Origin: Sphaerochaeta sp. UBA5849 | Lineage (GTDB): Bacteria > Spirochaetota > Spirochaetia > Sphaerochaetales > Sphaerochaetaceae | Assembly: GCA_002432715.1 (NCBI GenBank) | Contig: DJGJ01000036.1 | Span: 1 to 47,961 of the forward strand | Direction of reading: 5' to 3' | DNA: 47,961 bases | In this document: piece by piece, positions 8,193-15,512 of the stretch | Position numbering within the stretch: the stretch's first letter is position 1 | Layout: each line of letters begins with the position of its first letter | Translations under genes and position numbers: made by a program | The notes under the pieces: generated by a model | What the model was told of the DNA's origin: nothing | Database searches by the model: none | What the model saw: the letters and a program-made list of their open reading frames with translations, nothing else

Positions 8193-8621
8193 TCAAATGT
8201 TCCTGGGATCGGTCTCAAGGCAGTCGCTGCCGAAAAATCTCACCTTGTATCCCTTGCAGCGAGCCCTATCAATCTCAATTTGCATTCCTGTACTGATTCG
8301 TTCTCCAAATACCCATACCTCCGAGCATTTGCTCATGAGCACAATGCCGAAAAACATACCCAGGTCGCGTTCGCTCTGAAGCGCGTCATTAAGAAACTGG
8401 GGATAGAGCAGGTGAGGGGTTATCGGAAGATAACCTTTCTCGACAGCAAAGCGGCTGTAACGTCGGGCATGGAACACATTCTCTTCGATATTTCCAGCAT
8501 ATGGAGAGCAGATATATACCATGGGATGATAATCAAAATGTGGTCTGGCTTGTTTTTCAATAGCCTTCATAGCCTCATATGGAGTCCTATCCATATATCC
8601 TTCCTTGTTGCGTATATTCAT
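8193..8621 (-). CDS. DUF4406 (DUF7768)-like, nucleoside deoxyribosyltransferase-fold protein
   Basis: A 142-residue protein. MVYICSPYAGNIEENVFHARRY (split around residues 34-55), PITPHLLYPQFL, SERDLGMFFGIVLMSKCSEVWVFG and STGMQIEIDRA are the hallmarks of the DUF4406/DUF7768 group, which shares a fold with nucleoside 2-deoxyribosyltransferases. Phage members are thought to act on nucleotides but the reaction is not known. The ATG at 8621 starts 2 bases after the polymerase stop, with AAGGA inside the polymerase's last codons; a second ATG at 8594 also has a good site (GGAAGGA), so the true start is uncertain by 9 residues. Confidence 0.82.
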   Translation of the reverse strand: MNIRNKEGYMDRTPYEAMKAIEKQARPHFDYHPMVYICSPYAGNIEENVFHARRYSRFAVEKGYLPITPHLLYPQFLNDALQSERDLGMFFGIVLMSKCSEVWVFGERISTGMQIEIDRARCKGYKVRFFGSDCLETDPRNI

Positions 8622-8623
8622 AT

Positions 8624-10564
8624 TCAGTCCTTCTTGTAAAATTTGGTCTCAAAGCCATCTGCATTGAGTAGCAATCCCTCTGCCCATGATGGTGATGCCG
8701 CCATGGAAGCCTCGATGTCTTTCAGTTCCACTTCATCAGGTGCCTCGATGACGATCTCGTCATGGATGTGCATGCAGATCCGATGATCCTTGAGTTGCTG
8801 CATCGAGTAGCAGAGAATGTCACGGCTGATTGCCTGTACGATGTTCTCCACCACCTTGGGCCCATATGTTTCGATGCGTTCCCATTTCTTTGTGGCTCCC
8901 ACACCCTCATAGGTTACGCAATCGCTGCCAAAATCATTGGTACCCATACGGGGCTTCACGTAGGCAAGCCGTCTGCCTGATGGCAAGGTGATGAACAGGA
9001 AGCCACTCTCATATGAGAACCTGATGCCATGTGTGTTGGTCGACATCCTTTCCTTGACCGCTTCCTTAACCACCTTGTCCACATCCCACCAAAGCTGGAC
9101 GATGTTCGGATTGGATTGACGCCACACATCCACCAATGGCTTGAGCTCATTCTCTTCAAGGCCCATATCCAGAGCGCCCATCGCCTTCAGAGCTCCCACC
9201 GACCCGCCGTAACCGAGTGCCAATTCGGCAATTTTCCCTTTCTGCCTCAGATGGGCATTCTGGCCATGTTTCTCTACAGGGACCTTGAACATTTGTGAAG
9301 CCGATGCACAGTAGATGTCGCCATTGCCCGCAAAGACCTCCATGCGCCAGGTTTCCCCTGCAAGCCAGGAGAGCACTCTTGCTTCGATGGCTGAGAAGTC
9401 CGAAACAATGAATCGATATCCGTTTCTGGGGATGAATGCGGTACGGACCAATTGGGACAATGTGTTGGGAACATCGGAATACAACATCTGCACCGCTTCA
9501 TACCCACCGCTATTCACCAAGGTTCTTGCAGTCTCCAGATCCACCAGATGGTTCTGGGGTAGATTTTGCATTTGCACGAGTCTTCCGGCCCACCGCCCGG
9601 TACGGTTTGCCCCGTAGAACTGGAACATGCCCCTAGTCCTGCCATCGCTGCAAACTGCGTTTTCCATCGCCTGGTACTTCTTCACCGACGACTTGGCAAG
9701 CTGAAGCCTGAGCTCGAGCACTTCCTGTATCTGGCGCGGGGCATCCTGCAAAGCTGCCTTCACATCCTTCTTGCCAAGAGAATCGACTTCAAGACCGTTC
9801 TCTGACAGCCAGGTTTTTACCTGGGATACCGAGTTGGGATTCTCCAAATCAGTGAGCTCCTTCATCCTCGCAATCAACTCTTCTCGGGCACGTTTGTCCA
9901 TCTTGATTGCATTACCCACGAGATTCTTGTCGACCAACACACCCCGGTCGTTGATGCCTTGATCAAGGCGGTACTCATCCCAGATGGCATCGGGAACCGG
10001 AAATCGGCAGAGGCGCTGATGGATGGCAATCTCAACCTCGACATCGCGCTTGTTGTACTCGATGAACAGTCTCCATTTGTCAGGTGCATCATCAGCCTCA
10101 TTCCTGGTACGCCCGCCGTTGGTGATAGTAGGATTGCATGGTGTGCAGAAGTATCTGATCAGATCCTTGCCCTCGGAGAGCTTCTGTCTCTGAAGACCGA
10201 GCACTGCACCGACGCCCATTAGCGATAGGGGTAGTCCCAGATACGCCGACCAGATCATCGTGCAACGCCAGGAGGACGGATCGAGATAAGTACCTGTCGG
10301 CAACCCCAAATGGCGGGAAAGACAAATGCGTTCGAAGGTTGCATTGAATGCCCATTTGATGATGCCATCGTCTGAGATTGCCCTGATTATATTTTTGGGG
10401 ATTTTTGCTCCCCGGGCGAAATCGACGACCTTCACCTCCCCGCCGTCCACGCTATAACCGAACAGGAGGATCTCGAAGTCCTCTGCCTCGCAGTAACGGT
10501 AAACTCCGCTTTTGGCTAGATTGATCGAAGAATATGTCTCGATATCGATGCTAAGGTAGTTCAT
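8624..10564 (-). CDS. Phage DNA polymerase, family A with 3'-5' exonuclease
   Basis: A 646-residue replicative polymerase. The ATG at 10564 (MNYLSIDIETYSS) is preceded by CAGGAGATCAGG. The exonuclease is at the N terminus: LSIDIET supplies the Asp and Glu, FNATFER is Exo II and YNKRDVEVEIAIHQRL is Exo III. The polymerase domain has GRWAGRLVQMQNLP, motif A VSDFSAIEARVLSWLAGE, motif B LRQKGKIAELALGYGG and motif C MHIHDEIVIEAP. It lacks a 5' nuclease domain, as usual for phage enzymes. It forms a replication block with DUF2815, DUF2800 and the primase-helicase, a set shared by many temperate phages of low-GC Gram-positives and some spirochaetes. Confidence 0.95.
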   Translation of the reverse strand: MNYLSIDIETYSSINLAKSGVYRYCEAEDFEILLFGYSVDGGEVKVVDFARGAKIPKNIIRAISDDGIIKWAFNATFERICLSRHLGLPTGTYLDPSSWRCTMIWSAYLGLPLSLMGVGAVLGLQRQKLSEGKDLIRYFCTPCNPTITNGGRTRNEADDAPDKWRLFIEYNKRDVEVEIAIHQRLCRFPVPDAIWDEYRLDQGINDRGVLVDKNLVGNAIKMDKRAREELIARMKELTDLENPNSVSQVKTWLSENGLEVDSLGKKDVKAALQDAPRQIQEVLELRLQLAKSSVKKYQAMENAVCSDGRTRGMFQFYGANRTGRWAGRLVQMQNLPQNHLVDLETARTLVNSGGYEAVQMLYSDVPNTLSQLVRTAFIPRNGYRFIVSDFSAIEARVLSWLAGETWRMEVFAGNGDIYCASASQMFKVPVEKHGQNAHLRQKGKIAELALGYGGSVGALKAMGALDMGLEENELKPLVDVWRQSNPNIVQLWWDVDKVVKEAVKERMSTNTHGIRFSYESGFLFITLPSGRRLAYVKPRMGTNDFGSDCVTYEGVGATKKWERIETYGPKVVENIVQAISRDILCYSMQQLKDHRICMHIHDEIVIEAPDEVELKDIEASMAASPSWAEGLLLNADGFETKFYKKD

Positions 10565-10651
10565 CCTGATCTCCTGGTAACAAAGTTGGGTTTCAAGTAA
10601 GCACGTACGAAAAGGACGGTAGCATATTGCCACCGTCCTCTTGTGAAGAGA

Positions 10652-11215
10652 TCAGGCAAGGAAATCATCCTCGTCGTCGGTGGCGAAGTCGCTCTCGGCA
10701 CTCGCCTTACCGCCCAGAGGCTCTCCCTCTTTAATCAGCTGCAGGTTCTGAAGCCCGCACGCAATACCGCGGTTGCCGTTGGAGTTGAACGCATAGAAGG
10801 TGATCGAGGCCCGTCCGTAGACACCCGAATACACATCGCTGCGGTTCAGCACGGGATTGCAATCCGCATCAACGATACCGGGTGCGGTGGCACTGTTGGC
10901 ATTGATGAAGAACGCATTCTCGTAAGCTGGGTCATCCGGGCGGTCGATATCCCCATCGCGCAAGGGAGTCTTCAGCGATGCAAGGGACGGGGCTGTTCTT
11001 CCGTTGCCTTTGAGCTTTGCCTCGCCTTCCTTGTACGCAGCCTCGATGGCAGCCTTGATTTTCTGCACAGTTGCCTTGTCACTTTTGGGGATGATCAGGG
11101 AGACCGAATACTTCGGAGACCCTCCATTGATGGACTTGGGCTCCCACACATTTGCATAGGACCATCTGGTGTTCTTTCCGGTGATTACCTTCATTGGATT
11201 TGCGATTGTTGACAT
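10652..11215 (-). CDS. DUF2815 protein, probable phage single-stranded DNA-binding protein
   Basis: A 187-residue protein (MSTIANPMKVITGKNTRWSY) with the DUF2815 features VITGKNTRWSYANVWEP, KYSVSLIIPKSD, GDIDRPDDPAYENAFFINA and VYSGVYGRASITFYAFN. It ends in a strongly acidic tail (ATDDEDDFLA), like the protein-interaction tip of SSB proteins, which supports a single-stranded DNA-binding role. It sits directly downstream of DUF2800, sharing the bases TAATG, with GGAGG 8 bases ahead. Role in phage replication or recombination is inferred from the family and context. Confidence 0.9.
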   Translation of the reverse strand: MSTIANPMKVITGKNTRWSYANVWEPKSINGGSPKYSVSLIIPKSDKATVQKIKAAIEAAYKEGEAKLKGNGRTAPSLASLKTPLRDGDIDRPDDPAYENAFFINANSATAPGIVDADCNPVLNRSDVYSGVYGRASITFYAFNSNGNRGIACGLQNLQLIKEGEPLGGKASAESDFATDDEDDFLA

Positions 11216-12339
11216 TACTTTTCCTCCATGTCGTCAAAGTCGTTGATTGTGATAGCCGGTCTTTTATCGCTTTCCGGTACGAGCGTCGGTTTGCCTTTGG
11301 GCTTGTAGATGAATGGGCCCAAGATCTCTTTGAATCGTGTTCTTCCCAGCAATTCGGTCATCGCTGTGATTCCCAGTACCTTGTGTTCGTAGGGATCGAA
11401 TCCAGAAGAGCTGACTGCCTCAGCGACGGCCTGCTCATCGGTGTACTTGCGTATCGATCTACCTTCGACCAGTTTGAAACCTTCCAGTTTTCCTCCTCTA
11501 CCCAATACCGAAAGAGCGTACCCCTTGATATCGCTTACCCAAGAAGCCAACTCGTCAGCTTGCCTCAGGACCTCTGCAATCTCGTCATCTCCCAGGAGTA
11601 CAGGCTCTGCGAACTCGTAGCGAGCGAGATCCAGGTTTGCCTCGGCACGCTTGCGGCAGGTGGCTTTTACCTTGCAGAAGCGGCAATGTGAACCTGAGCA
11701 GAATTCACCTTTTCCCCGGAATGCCAATTCAGCCCTTGGTTTGAGATAGGATTCAGCCCAGTTGGTTAGATCATCGGCAGTCATGGTGATCGTGCTCACG
11801 TTTGCAAGGCGGGGTTGGAATACGGTCATCGATACCTCTTCCACCTCATACAGTGAACCGAACATATCAAGAGCTCCGAGGGAGTAGAGCATCATCTGGG
11901 TATTGTGGTCTGCAGAGACTTCGACTCCCTGTCCATACTTGAAGTCGATGATGTGGAGGTTCCTGTCGGCGATGATGATGCAGTCTCCGGTCCCAGAACA
12001 TTCAGGTACATACGTGCTGATATCCAGGCGTTGTTCAAGGAGTATCAACGGATCTTTTCGGGCATCCTTCTCATGCTGCAATGCCTCGAGGACGAATATG
12101 GCATATTCATCGGTACAGCTTTCCATTTCCTCATTGTGGTAATGCAGGGTGGGTCTCGGGTCCTCCATGTTGATTCCCAGGGCAAGCTTGACCTTGTACT
12201 CGCATAGGGTATGGGCTTCTGTTCCTTCCTCGGCGAACACACTTGATTTCTCCTCGATGTGTTCGCATAGGCGTGCCGATGGAGGGCACATCGTCCATCG
12301 CGAGGCCGATGAGGGGGAGAGAAGGGAATGCCTACTCAT
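11215..12339 (-). CDS. DUF2800, Cas4/RecB-like phage nuclease
   Basis: A 374-residue protein. The ATG at 12339 (MSRHSLLSPSSASRWTMCPP) has AGGAGG 7 bases upstream and overlaps the preceding stop by 8 bases. The N-terminal SPSSASRWTMCPPSA, then GTEAHTLCEY, GTGDCIIIADRNLHIIDFKYG (Asp and the D-x-K of a PD-(D/E)XK fold), and a Cys set FCSGSHCRFCKVKATCRKRA near residues 214-233 match Cas4/AddB-type nucleases that carry an iron-sulfur cluster. It is the usual partner of DUF2815 and probably works as a recombination exonuclease. Confidence 0.9.
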   Translation of the reverse strand: MSRHSLLSPSSASRWTMCPPSARLCEHIEEKSSVFAEEGTEAHTLCEYKVKLALGINMEDPRPTLHYHNEEMESCTDEYAIFVLEALQHEKDARKDPLILLEQRLDISTYVPECSGTGDCIIIADRNLHIIDFKYGQGVEVSADHNTQMMLYSLGALDMFGSLYEVEEVSMTVFQPRLANVSTITMTADDLTNWAESYLKPRAELAFRGKGEFCSGSHCRFCKVKATCRKRAEANLDLARYEFAEPVLLGDDEIAEVLRQADELASWVSDIKGYALSVLGRGGKLEGFKLVEGRSIRKYTDEQAVAEAVSSSGFDPYEHKVLGITAMTELLGRTRFKEILGPFIYKPKGKPTLVPESDKRPAITINDFDDMEEK

Positions 12340-12853
12340 CGGCAAGCCTCCTGATATCCCTTAGGAAACCCGGGTAATATTCCGGTTTCAGATCCTCAAG
12401 GCTGGTTGCGTAGTGGTGTTCGAAGATGGCTGGCAGCTGATCGGCCTCGTCCTTCGAGGTGATTGCGTCGACGGCAGCCTTCAAATCTTCCAATGTCGCT
12501 CCCAGACAAAAAGCCTCATCGGCAAGATTTCTGTAATGGGAGGGATCGATTGCGGAGAGCTTGTCAGCTCCATACTTTTGCAGGAGCAGCCGCACTTGGT
12601 CCGTGTGACCATCACGTGACTTCTCTGCGAGTATCTTGCGCACATCGATCAACGACAAAGGATTTTCATCCTTTGAGGGCTCTTGAATCGTTGGTGAGTC
12701 CTGTGCTTCAAAAAGGTCTGGTTGGATATTCTTTTGTCCAAGCAGGTTCTTCAGGTCTTGTGTGCGAAGCACTTCGGCGGCTAACTCGAGCGCCTCCGCA
12801 AGGGATCTGAATCCCTTGGCTCCATCAAGCAACAACTGGGCTTTATCTTCCAT
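12332..12853 (-). CDS. Phage protein annotated in relatives as 'rRNA biogenesis protein Rrp5'-like; function unknown
   Basis: A 173-residue protein. The ATG at 12853 sits 9 bases after AAGGAG; an ATG two codons earlier is only 3 bases from it. The C-terminal half has VRKILAEKSRDGHTDQVRLL, YGADKLSAIDPSHYRNL and LADEAFCLGA. This pattern (LAEKSRDG-H-x3-VR-LL-x-K-x-GA-x-KLS) is typical of a phage family often labelled Rrp5, a label without functional support. It is co-transcribed with DUF2800, which it overlaps by 8 bases, and starts inside the end of the gene upstream. Confidence 0.72.
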   Translation of the reverse strand: MEDKAQLLLDGAKGFRSLAEALELAAEVLRTQDLKNLLGQKNIQPDLFEAQDSPTIQEPSKDENPLSLIDVRKILAEKSRDGHTDQVRLLLQKYGADKLSAIDPSHYRNLADEAFCLGATLEDLKAAVDAITSKDEADQLPAIFEHHYATSLEDLKPEYYPGFLRDIRRLADE

Positions 12854-13055
12854 TTTCATTCACTCCTTCTTGCATCTCATGTATCTCGACGCTCCTGACC
12901 GTTTTGCCCGGTGTAAGTACAAGCACTTCGCTGTACTGGCCGAACAGGAATCGCAGCAACCTTGCGGGTAGCTTTCGTCCACGGCTACCCAGTACCCCCT
13001 GGGTTCCTTCCCCGCCTTGGGCCACATTGATTTGGACCCTGTGTTGAAGTTTCAT
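12843..13055 (-). CDS. Small phage protein of unknown function
   Basis: A 70-residue basic protein starting MKLQHRVQINVAQGGEG, with GGAGAAACACA ahead of the ATG at 13055. The frame stays open upstream to 13250 but that extension overlaps the sigma-like gene and lacks a ribosome site. The body GRKLPARLLRFLFGQYSEVL followed by VLTPGKTVRSVEIHEM suggests a small basic beta-rich fold. It lies between the sigma-like regulator and the Rrp5-like gene and overlaps the latter by 11 bases, so it belongs to the early operon. No function can be given. Confidence 0.65.
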   Translation of the reverse strand: MKLQHRVQINVAQGGEGTQGVLGSRGRKLPARLLRFLFGQYSEVLVLTPGKTVRSVEIHEMQEGVNENGR

Positions 13056-13155
13056 TGTGTTTCTCCATCGCTGTACGGGGTGTTTCCCCGGAGGCTGTTT
13101 CGGTGTGGCATCACCCCGTGTGTACATCCTCTGCCTAATACCTGAAATCCGTACC

Positions 13156-13196
13156 CCGAGGAGAATTCGGGGACTATGCATCCCCGAACTCCTCGG
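13156..13196. other. Long hairpin around the stop codon of the sigma-like gene
   Basis: CCGAGGAG plus TTCGGGGA pair with TCCCCGAA plus CTCCTCGG, two 8-bp stems separated by a 2-base bulge, with a 7-base loop. On the minus strand the TAG stop of the sigma-like gene lies in the loop. There is no U-run, so it may protect the message end or attenuate the downstream early operon rather than terminate it. Confidence 0.5.
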
Positions 13197-13665
13197 CATA
13201 GAGAGCCCTGATGCGATCGAACATCTTCCTGCGGCGGCTACGGATCGCATTGTCCGTGGTCCCTTCCTCCTGGGCGATATCGACGAGTTGTCGGCCTTCG
13301 CAAAGCTTCCAGAAAAGCTCCTGTTGGGCAGGGATCAATTGGGGAATGATCGCGTGTACCTGATCCCTGATCGAGAGAGATAGCTCCTCCTGGAAGAGAA
13401 CCTCTTCTGGGGCTTGGGAAATATCCACAAGATGCTCGATAGGGTCGGTAGGATGAGCTACCGGATTGGTATCGTGAAGAGTCTTTGAGAATTTGAACTT
13501 TGCATCTTGCAGTTCATCCTCATACCGATCGTTCAGTTTCTCGGCATGGTATGAGTCACGGAGAACGGTGATGATCTCCTCTGTGATTCCGTCCTTACCT
13601 GGAGTAAGTCGGTACGGTTTTCCGTCGATGCAATAGAAGAATTCAAGATTGTCTTTCCTTGTCAT
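13174..13665 (-). CDS. Phage sigma-70 region 4-like transcription regulator
   Basis: A 163-residue protein starting MTRKDNLEFFYCIDGKPYRL, with AAGGAC ahead of the ATG at 13665. The C-terminal third is a region 4-like helix-turn-helix: SLSIRDQVHAIIPQL, PAQQELFWKLCEGRQLVDIA and GTTDNAIRSRRRKMFDRI. The N-terminal half has no region 2, so it is not a full sigma factor; proteins of this form open the early region of many temperate phages and may redirect host RNA polymerase. It is the first gene of the minus-strand module, with about 0.5 kb of non-coding DNA upstream where its promoter must lie. Confidence 0.8.
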   Translation of the reverse strand: MTRKDNLEFFYCIDGKPYRLTPGKDGITEEIITVLRDSYHAEKLNDRYEDELQDAKFKFSKTLHDTNPVAHPTDPIEHLVDISQAPEEVLFQEELSLSIRDQVHAIIPQLIPAQQELFWKLCEGRQLVDIAQEEGTTDNAIRSRRRKMFDRIRALYAEEFGDA

Positions 13666-14176
13666 TTTTTGTCCTTGATGGCTTGCGCCAAGCCGAGGAC
13701 AATGAATCGGTGGGAAGACAGACCTTTCGCGTTTATAGAAAAACGCACCTATGCTCAAAGGACTGTCGAGTCTTGCTCTTCTTTGCGAGAGAGCACTCCA
13801 TCGATCATGTCCTCGGCTACAGGTGCGCTGCCTGTTTTCGAGTTTTAATAAGCCGCTATGCGGCGTCCAGTCCAGAGAACATCTGCTTCTCTGAATGCTT
13901 CAAGTTCATTTCAACGTTTTTGATCGGACTTAGGGATTTTCTTTCAGTTGTTAACCTCCATTATTTTACTATTGTAAAGTTTTGCTCGAGGTTTGCGAAA
14001 ATCTATGATAGGATACTGATATGCTCCCTCTCCTCTTGCAGTGGTCATTTAAAAACCTTTAAATCACACTTACTATTTAACCAAAGGGGCATCCATAACG
14101 ACGGTCTACTACGGTCTTGAACGGTCTACATCGGACTGGCTGTTGAAACCCATTGCTTTAAGGAGGGATTGGAGTT
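13666..14176. other. Prophage/island junction, no convincing gene
   Basis: About 510 bp separating the minus-strand phage operon from the plus-strand defence genes. It contains a perfect short palindrome TTTAC-TATT-GTAAA at 13965-13978, a GCCGC-TAT-GCGGC hairpin at 13852-13864 and the 10-bp direct repeats listed separately. A phage repressor and its operator would be expected about here; no repressor gene is present. Base composition shifts from phage-like to AT-rich near 13,870. Confidence 0.5.
14101..14140 (+). repeat. Tandem 10-bp direct repeats upstream of the ABC three-component operon
   Basis: Three consecutive decamers start ACGGTCT (14101, 14111, 14121) and a fourth, degenerate unit starts TCGGACT (14131). 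The unit length of 10 bp places each copy on nearly the same face of the helix. The array ends about 20 bp before the AGGAGGG ribosome site of the first gene, a position suited to an operator. Confidence 0.6.
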
Positions 14177-15301
14177 TTGAAGTTTTATGAATTTGCAAAA
14201 ATGCTTTATCCCATATGCGGAGCCGGCGAGACTCGCTATAATTTCGTTATAAGATTGATTGAGAGTATCATTGAAGATGATGCTGAAGATGACTGTGCGG
14301 TATTGAGTTATTCTCGTGATTATGCTGGACGAGTGTATAACGGCAGCAAACAAATCAAACCAGCGGATGTCTCTTATATAAACGGGCACATAGATAAGCA
14401 AAAATTCGAGGACTATATATGTGGCTTTAGTGAAAGCGCCGCTGAAAGTATTGTGACAACTTTAGCAATGAAGGGAATTGTAGCAAATAAGTTCAACTTT
14501 CACGAAGTATGTACTGAAACCTTTGTACAGGTACTTCTTGATGCTGTGAAAGGTGATGAAACTGCAGAGACTTATATTGCCCCTACTAAAGTAAATACAG
14601 ATCTATACGATAAGTACGGTTTTCAACTTTTAATCGAAGCTAGTTTCTATTGTCCAAACGACGGGTGTGCCGAGCCACTGTACTTCAAGAAAGACGGTAA
14701 GGCAGAACTAAGATATGTTCCGACTGTAGTTGACCCTGAAGGCTCGCCTGTGAATCCAAACAATCTGATTGCCCTATGTCCAAAGTGTAGTGATTTTTAT
14801 TGCCAATCCCCAGGACTTAATGAAATACAAAGGATGAAGGCGATTAAGAAGGAAATCGCAAGAGAATCGTCTTCTCGCGAGGTGGCAGCAGATGTCAAGA
14901 TCGAATCTGGAATTCGACTCGTGCTAGAACGGATTGCTGACGCAAGTGACGATGCACTTAAGGAGCTCACATATACTCCGCAAATGGTGATCAATAAAAT
15001 CATAGAAGGCAATAAAGCACTTCGTCGGAAGGTTCTTAGGAACGTCTCCATGTATTTTGAGTTTACTCGTGGTGTGTTTCAAGAGTTGAGTATTGAAGGT
15101 AAGCTAAGGTTTGATAAGGTAGCTGTTCAAATCAGAAATTGTTATATCGGTGAAAACGATAATGGACGTTCCCAGCCGGAGATCTTTGACGCTTTGGTAA
15201 GATGGCTGAAGGATTTGACTCACGAGGATCAAGCAAGTTGTGAGGCCGTCATATCATATTTTGTACAGAGTTGTGAGGTTTTTGATGCGATTGCCAAGTA
15301 A
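14177..15301 (+). CDS. ABC three-component (ABC-3C) system, large component
   Basis: A 374-residue protein starting at a TTG 9 bases after AGGAGGG. The central part (about 158-215) has C-x4-C (CPNDGC), then PNNLIALCPKCSDFYC, which looks like an HNH or treble-clef zinc site in which the usual catalytic His after the second Cys pair is missing. The C-terminal half is helical, as in the C-terminal domains that connect ABC-3C effectors to the other subunits. Identification rests on the operon: a 75-residue middle component and a DUF2326 ATPase follow with overlaps. In this family the ATPase is thought to sense invading DNA and license an effector; the effector here could be this degenerate HNH region. 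Confidence 0.7.
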   Translation: MKFYEFAKMLYPICGAGETRYNFVIRLIESIIEDDAEDDCAVLSYSRDYAGRVYNGSKQIKPADVSYINGHIDKQKFEDYICGFSESAAESIVTTLAMKGIVANKFNFHEVCTETFVQVLLDAVKGDETAETYIAPTKVNTDLYDKYGFQLLIEASFYCPNDGCAEPLYFKKDGKAELRYVPTVVDPEGSPVNPNNLIALCPKCSDFYCQSPGLNEIQRMKAIKKEIARESSSREVAADVKIESGIRLVLERIADASDDALKELTYTPQMVINKIIEGNKALRRKVLRNVSMYFEFTRGVFQELSIEGKLRFDKVAVQIRNCYIGENDNGRSQPEIFDALVRWLKDLTHEDQASCEAVISYFVQSCEVFDAIAK

Positions 15302-15512
15302 GATTTTCTCATATGACGAGAGTATAATCGCCCAGTTTCCCGTGCTACTGCAAATGCTGTCTGACTCACCCATGCCCGTACGACAGCTATATGAGTTGAC
15401 ACGGGGTTATTGGGAGAGCATCGGAGCTTATATCGAGGCGCTTGATTGTCTTTATGCCCTTGGTAGAATCCGGTTTGATGATAATAAGGAGAATCTGCTT
15501 TATGTTGGTTGA
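15285..15512 (+). CDS. ABC-3C middle component (MC6-like)
   Basis: A 75-residue protein, MRLPSKIFSYDESIIAQFPV, beginning at the ATG at 15285 inside the previous gene's end (17-base overlap). The pattern LPSK-[IV]-[YF]-S-[FY]-x-ES-I-[IL]-A-x-FP near the start and YIEALDCLYALGRIRFDDN near the end match the small MC6 class of ABC-3C middle components. These are thought to be winged-helix adaptors between the effector-bearing protein and the DUF2326 ATPase. A GTG at 15240 would add 15 residues but lies deep in the upstream gene. Confidence 0.75.
   Translation: MRLPSKIFSYDESIIAQFPVLLQMLSDSPMPVRQLYELTRGYWESIGAYIEALDCLYALGRIRFDDNKENLLYVG

Noticed and set aside
13852..13864. GCCGC-TAT-GCGGC hairpin as a terminator for minus-strand transcription
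   Set aside because: The stem is only 5 bp and the following T-rich stretch is interrupted; there is no gene ending here on the minus strand.
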